NCBI GenBank assembly: GCA_029009035.1
Contig: JAQXJQ010000036.1
Location: 1-6,643 of the forward strand
Source of the DNA: Oscillospiraceae bacterium
GTDB taxonomy: Bacteria > Bacillota > Clostridia > Oscillospirales > Oscillospiraceae
DNA length: 6,643 nt
Direction of reading: 5' to 3'
Below are positions 6,473-6,643 of the stretch, one piece after another (within the stretch, counting starts at the first letter, position 1; each line of letters opens with the position of its first letter). A model generated the notes under the pieces. The model was not told where the DNA came from. It did not search any database and saw nothing but the letters and a program-made list of their open reading frames with translations. The translations under genes were made by a program, and so were the position numbers.

Positions 6473-6643
6473 ACGCAGTCAACTTGAAAACAGAATACTT
6501 ACATGACCCCTTGGGGATCGACATTGTGCAGCCCCGGCTGCAGTGGAACTGCGAGGGGGGTATCACCCAGACGGCGTATCAGGTCATTTGCCGGGATGAG
6601 AACGGGAAAACCCTGTGGGACAGCGGGAAAACCTCTGAAAGCG
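6469..6643 (+). CDS. GH78 alpha-L-rhamnosidase (N-terminal fragment, runs off the right edge)
   Basis: Fifty-eight codons are visible, starting at the ATG that overlaps the transporter stop; GGAGG (6458-6462) lies 6 bases upstream. The translation contains EYLHDPLGIDIVQPRLQW (10-26), then TQTAYQVICRDENGKTLWDSGK (33-54). This is the characteristic N-terminal beta-sandwich segment of bacterial GH78 alpha-L-rhamnosidases, where 'NPLGID...PRLSW...QTAYQI...LWDSGK' recurs. The catalytic (alpha/alpha)6 barrel would lie beyond the window. No signal peptide is present, so the enzyme is probably cytosolic and acts on imported rhamnosides. It should be co-transcribed with the GH3 and GPH genes. The family call rests on this short segment only, but the motif is distinctive. 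Confidence 0.85.
   Translation, partial: MNAVNLKTEYLHDPLGIDIVQPRLQWNCEGGITQTAYQVICRDENGKTLWDSGKTSES

Overview
The window looks like chromosomal DNA from a GC-rich, low-oxygen Firmicute of the Clostridia type, probably an intestinal Oscillospiraceae or Lachnospiraceae relative. The basis is a PolC-type replicative polymerase, strong GGAGG-type ribosome binding sites, sigma-A-like promoters, and a glycoside-utilisation cluster typical of gut Clostridia. The genus cannot be fixed from sequence alone.

Layout. Bases 1-884 hold the 3' end of polC, the DNA polymerase III alpha subunit. A perfect inverted repeat follows (893-929), then a tRNA-Gly(CCC) gene (998-1071) with its own consensus promoter and a strong intrinsic terminator. 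A second strong hairpin (1171-1215) reads as the terminator of the minus-strand gene at 1247-2455, which encodes an AraC/XylS-family regulator. A 174-bp divergent intergenic region (2456-2629) holds the regulator's promoter, several small dyads and the presumed promoter of the plus-strand operon. That operon contains a glycoside hydrolase family 3 enzyme (2630-4987), a GPH-type (MelB/XylP-like) sugar transporter (5006-6472) and the start of a GH78 alpha-L-rhamnosidase (6469 to the window edge). The last two genes overlap by 4 bases (ATGA). No gene-free stretch exceeds 300 bases.

How the genes work together (inference). The AraC protein would sense a glycoside and control the operon. The GPH permease would import an intact small glycoside. 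The GH78 enzyme would remove terminal alpha-L-rhamnose and the GH3 enzyme a beta-linked glucose or similar sugar, both in the cytosol because neither visible N-terminus carries a signal peptide. This fits rhamnosyl-glucosides such as plant flavonoid rutinosides/neohesperidosides or saponins, but the exact substrate is not visible.

No phage, insertion sequence, CRISPR array or defence system was seen. The most notable points are substitutions at MelB-type cation/sugar-site positions in the permease, an approximately 140-residue C-terminal extension on the GH3 enzyme, and a switch-like pair of competing hairpins after polC. A very long antisense ORF is present but is explained by codon bias.
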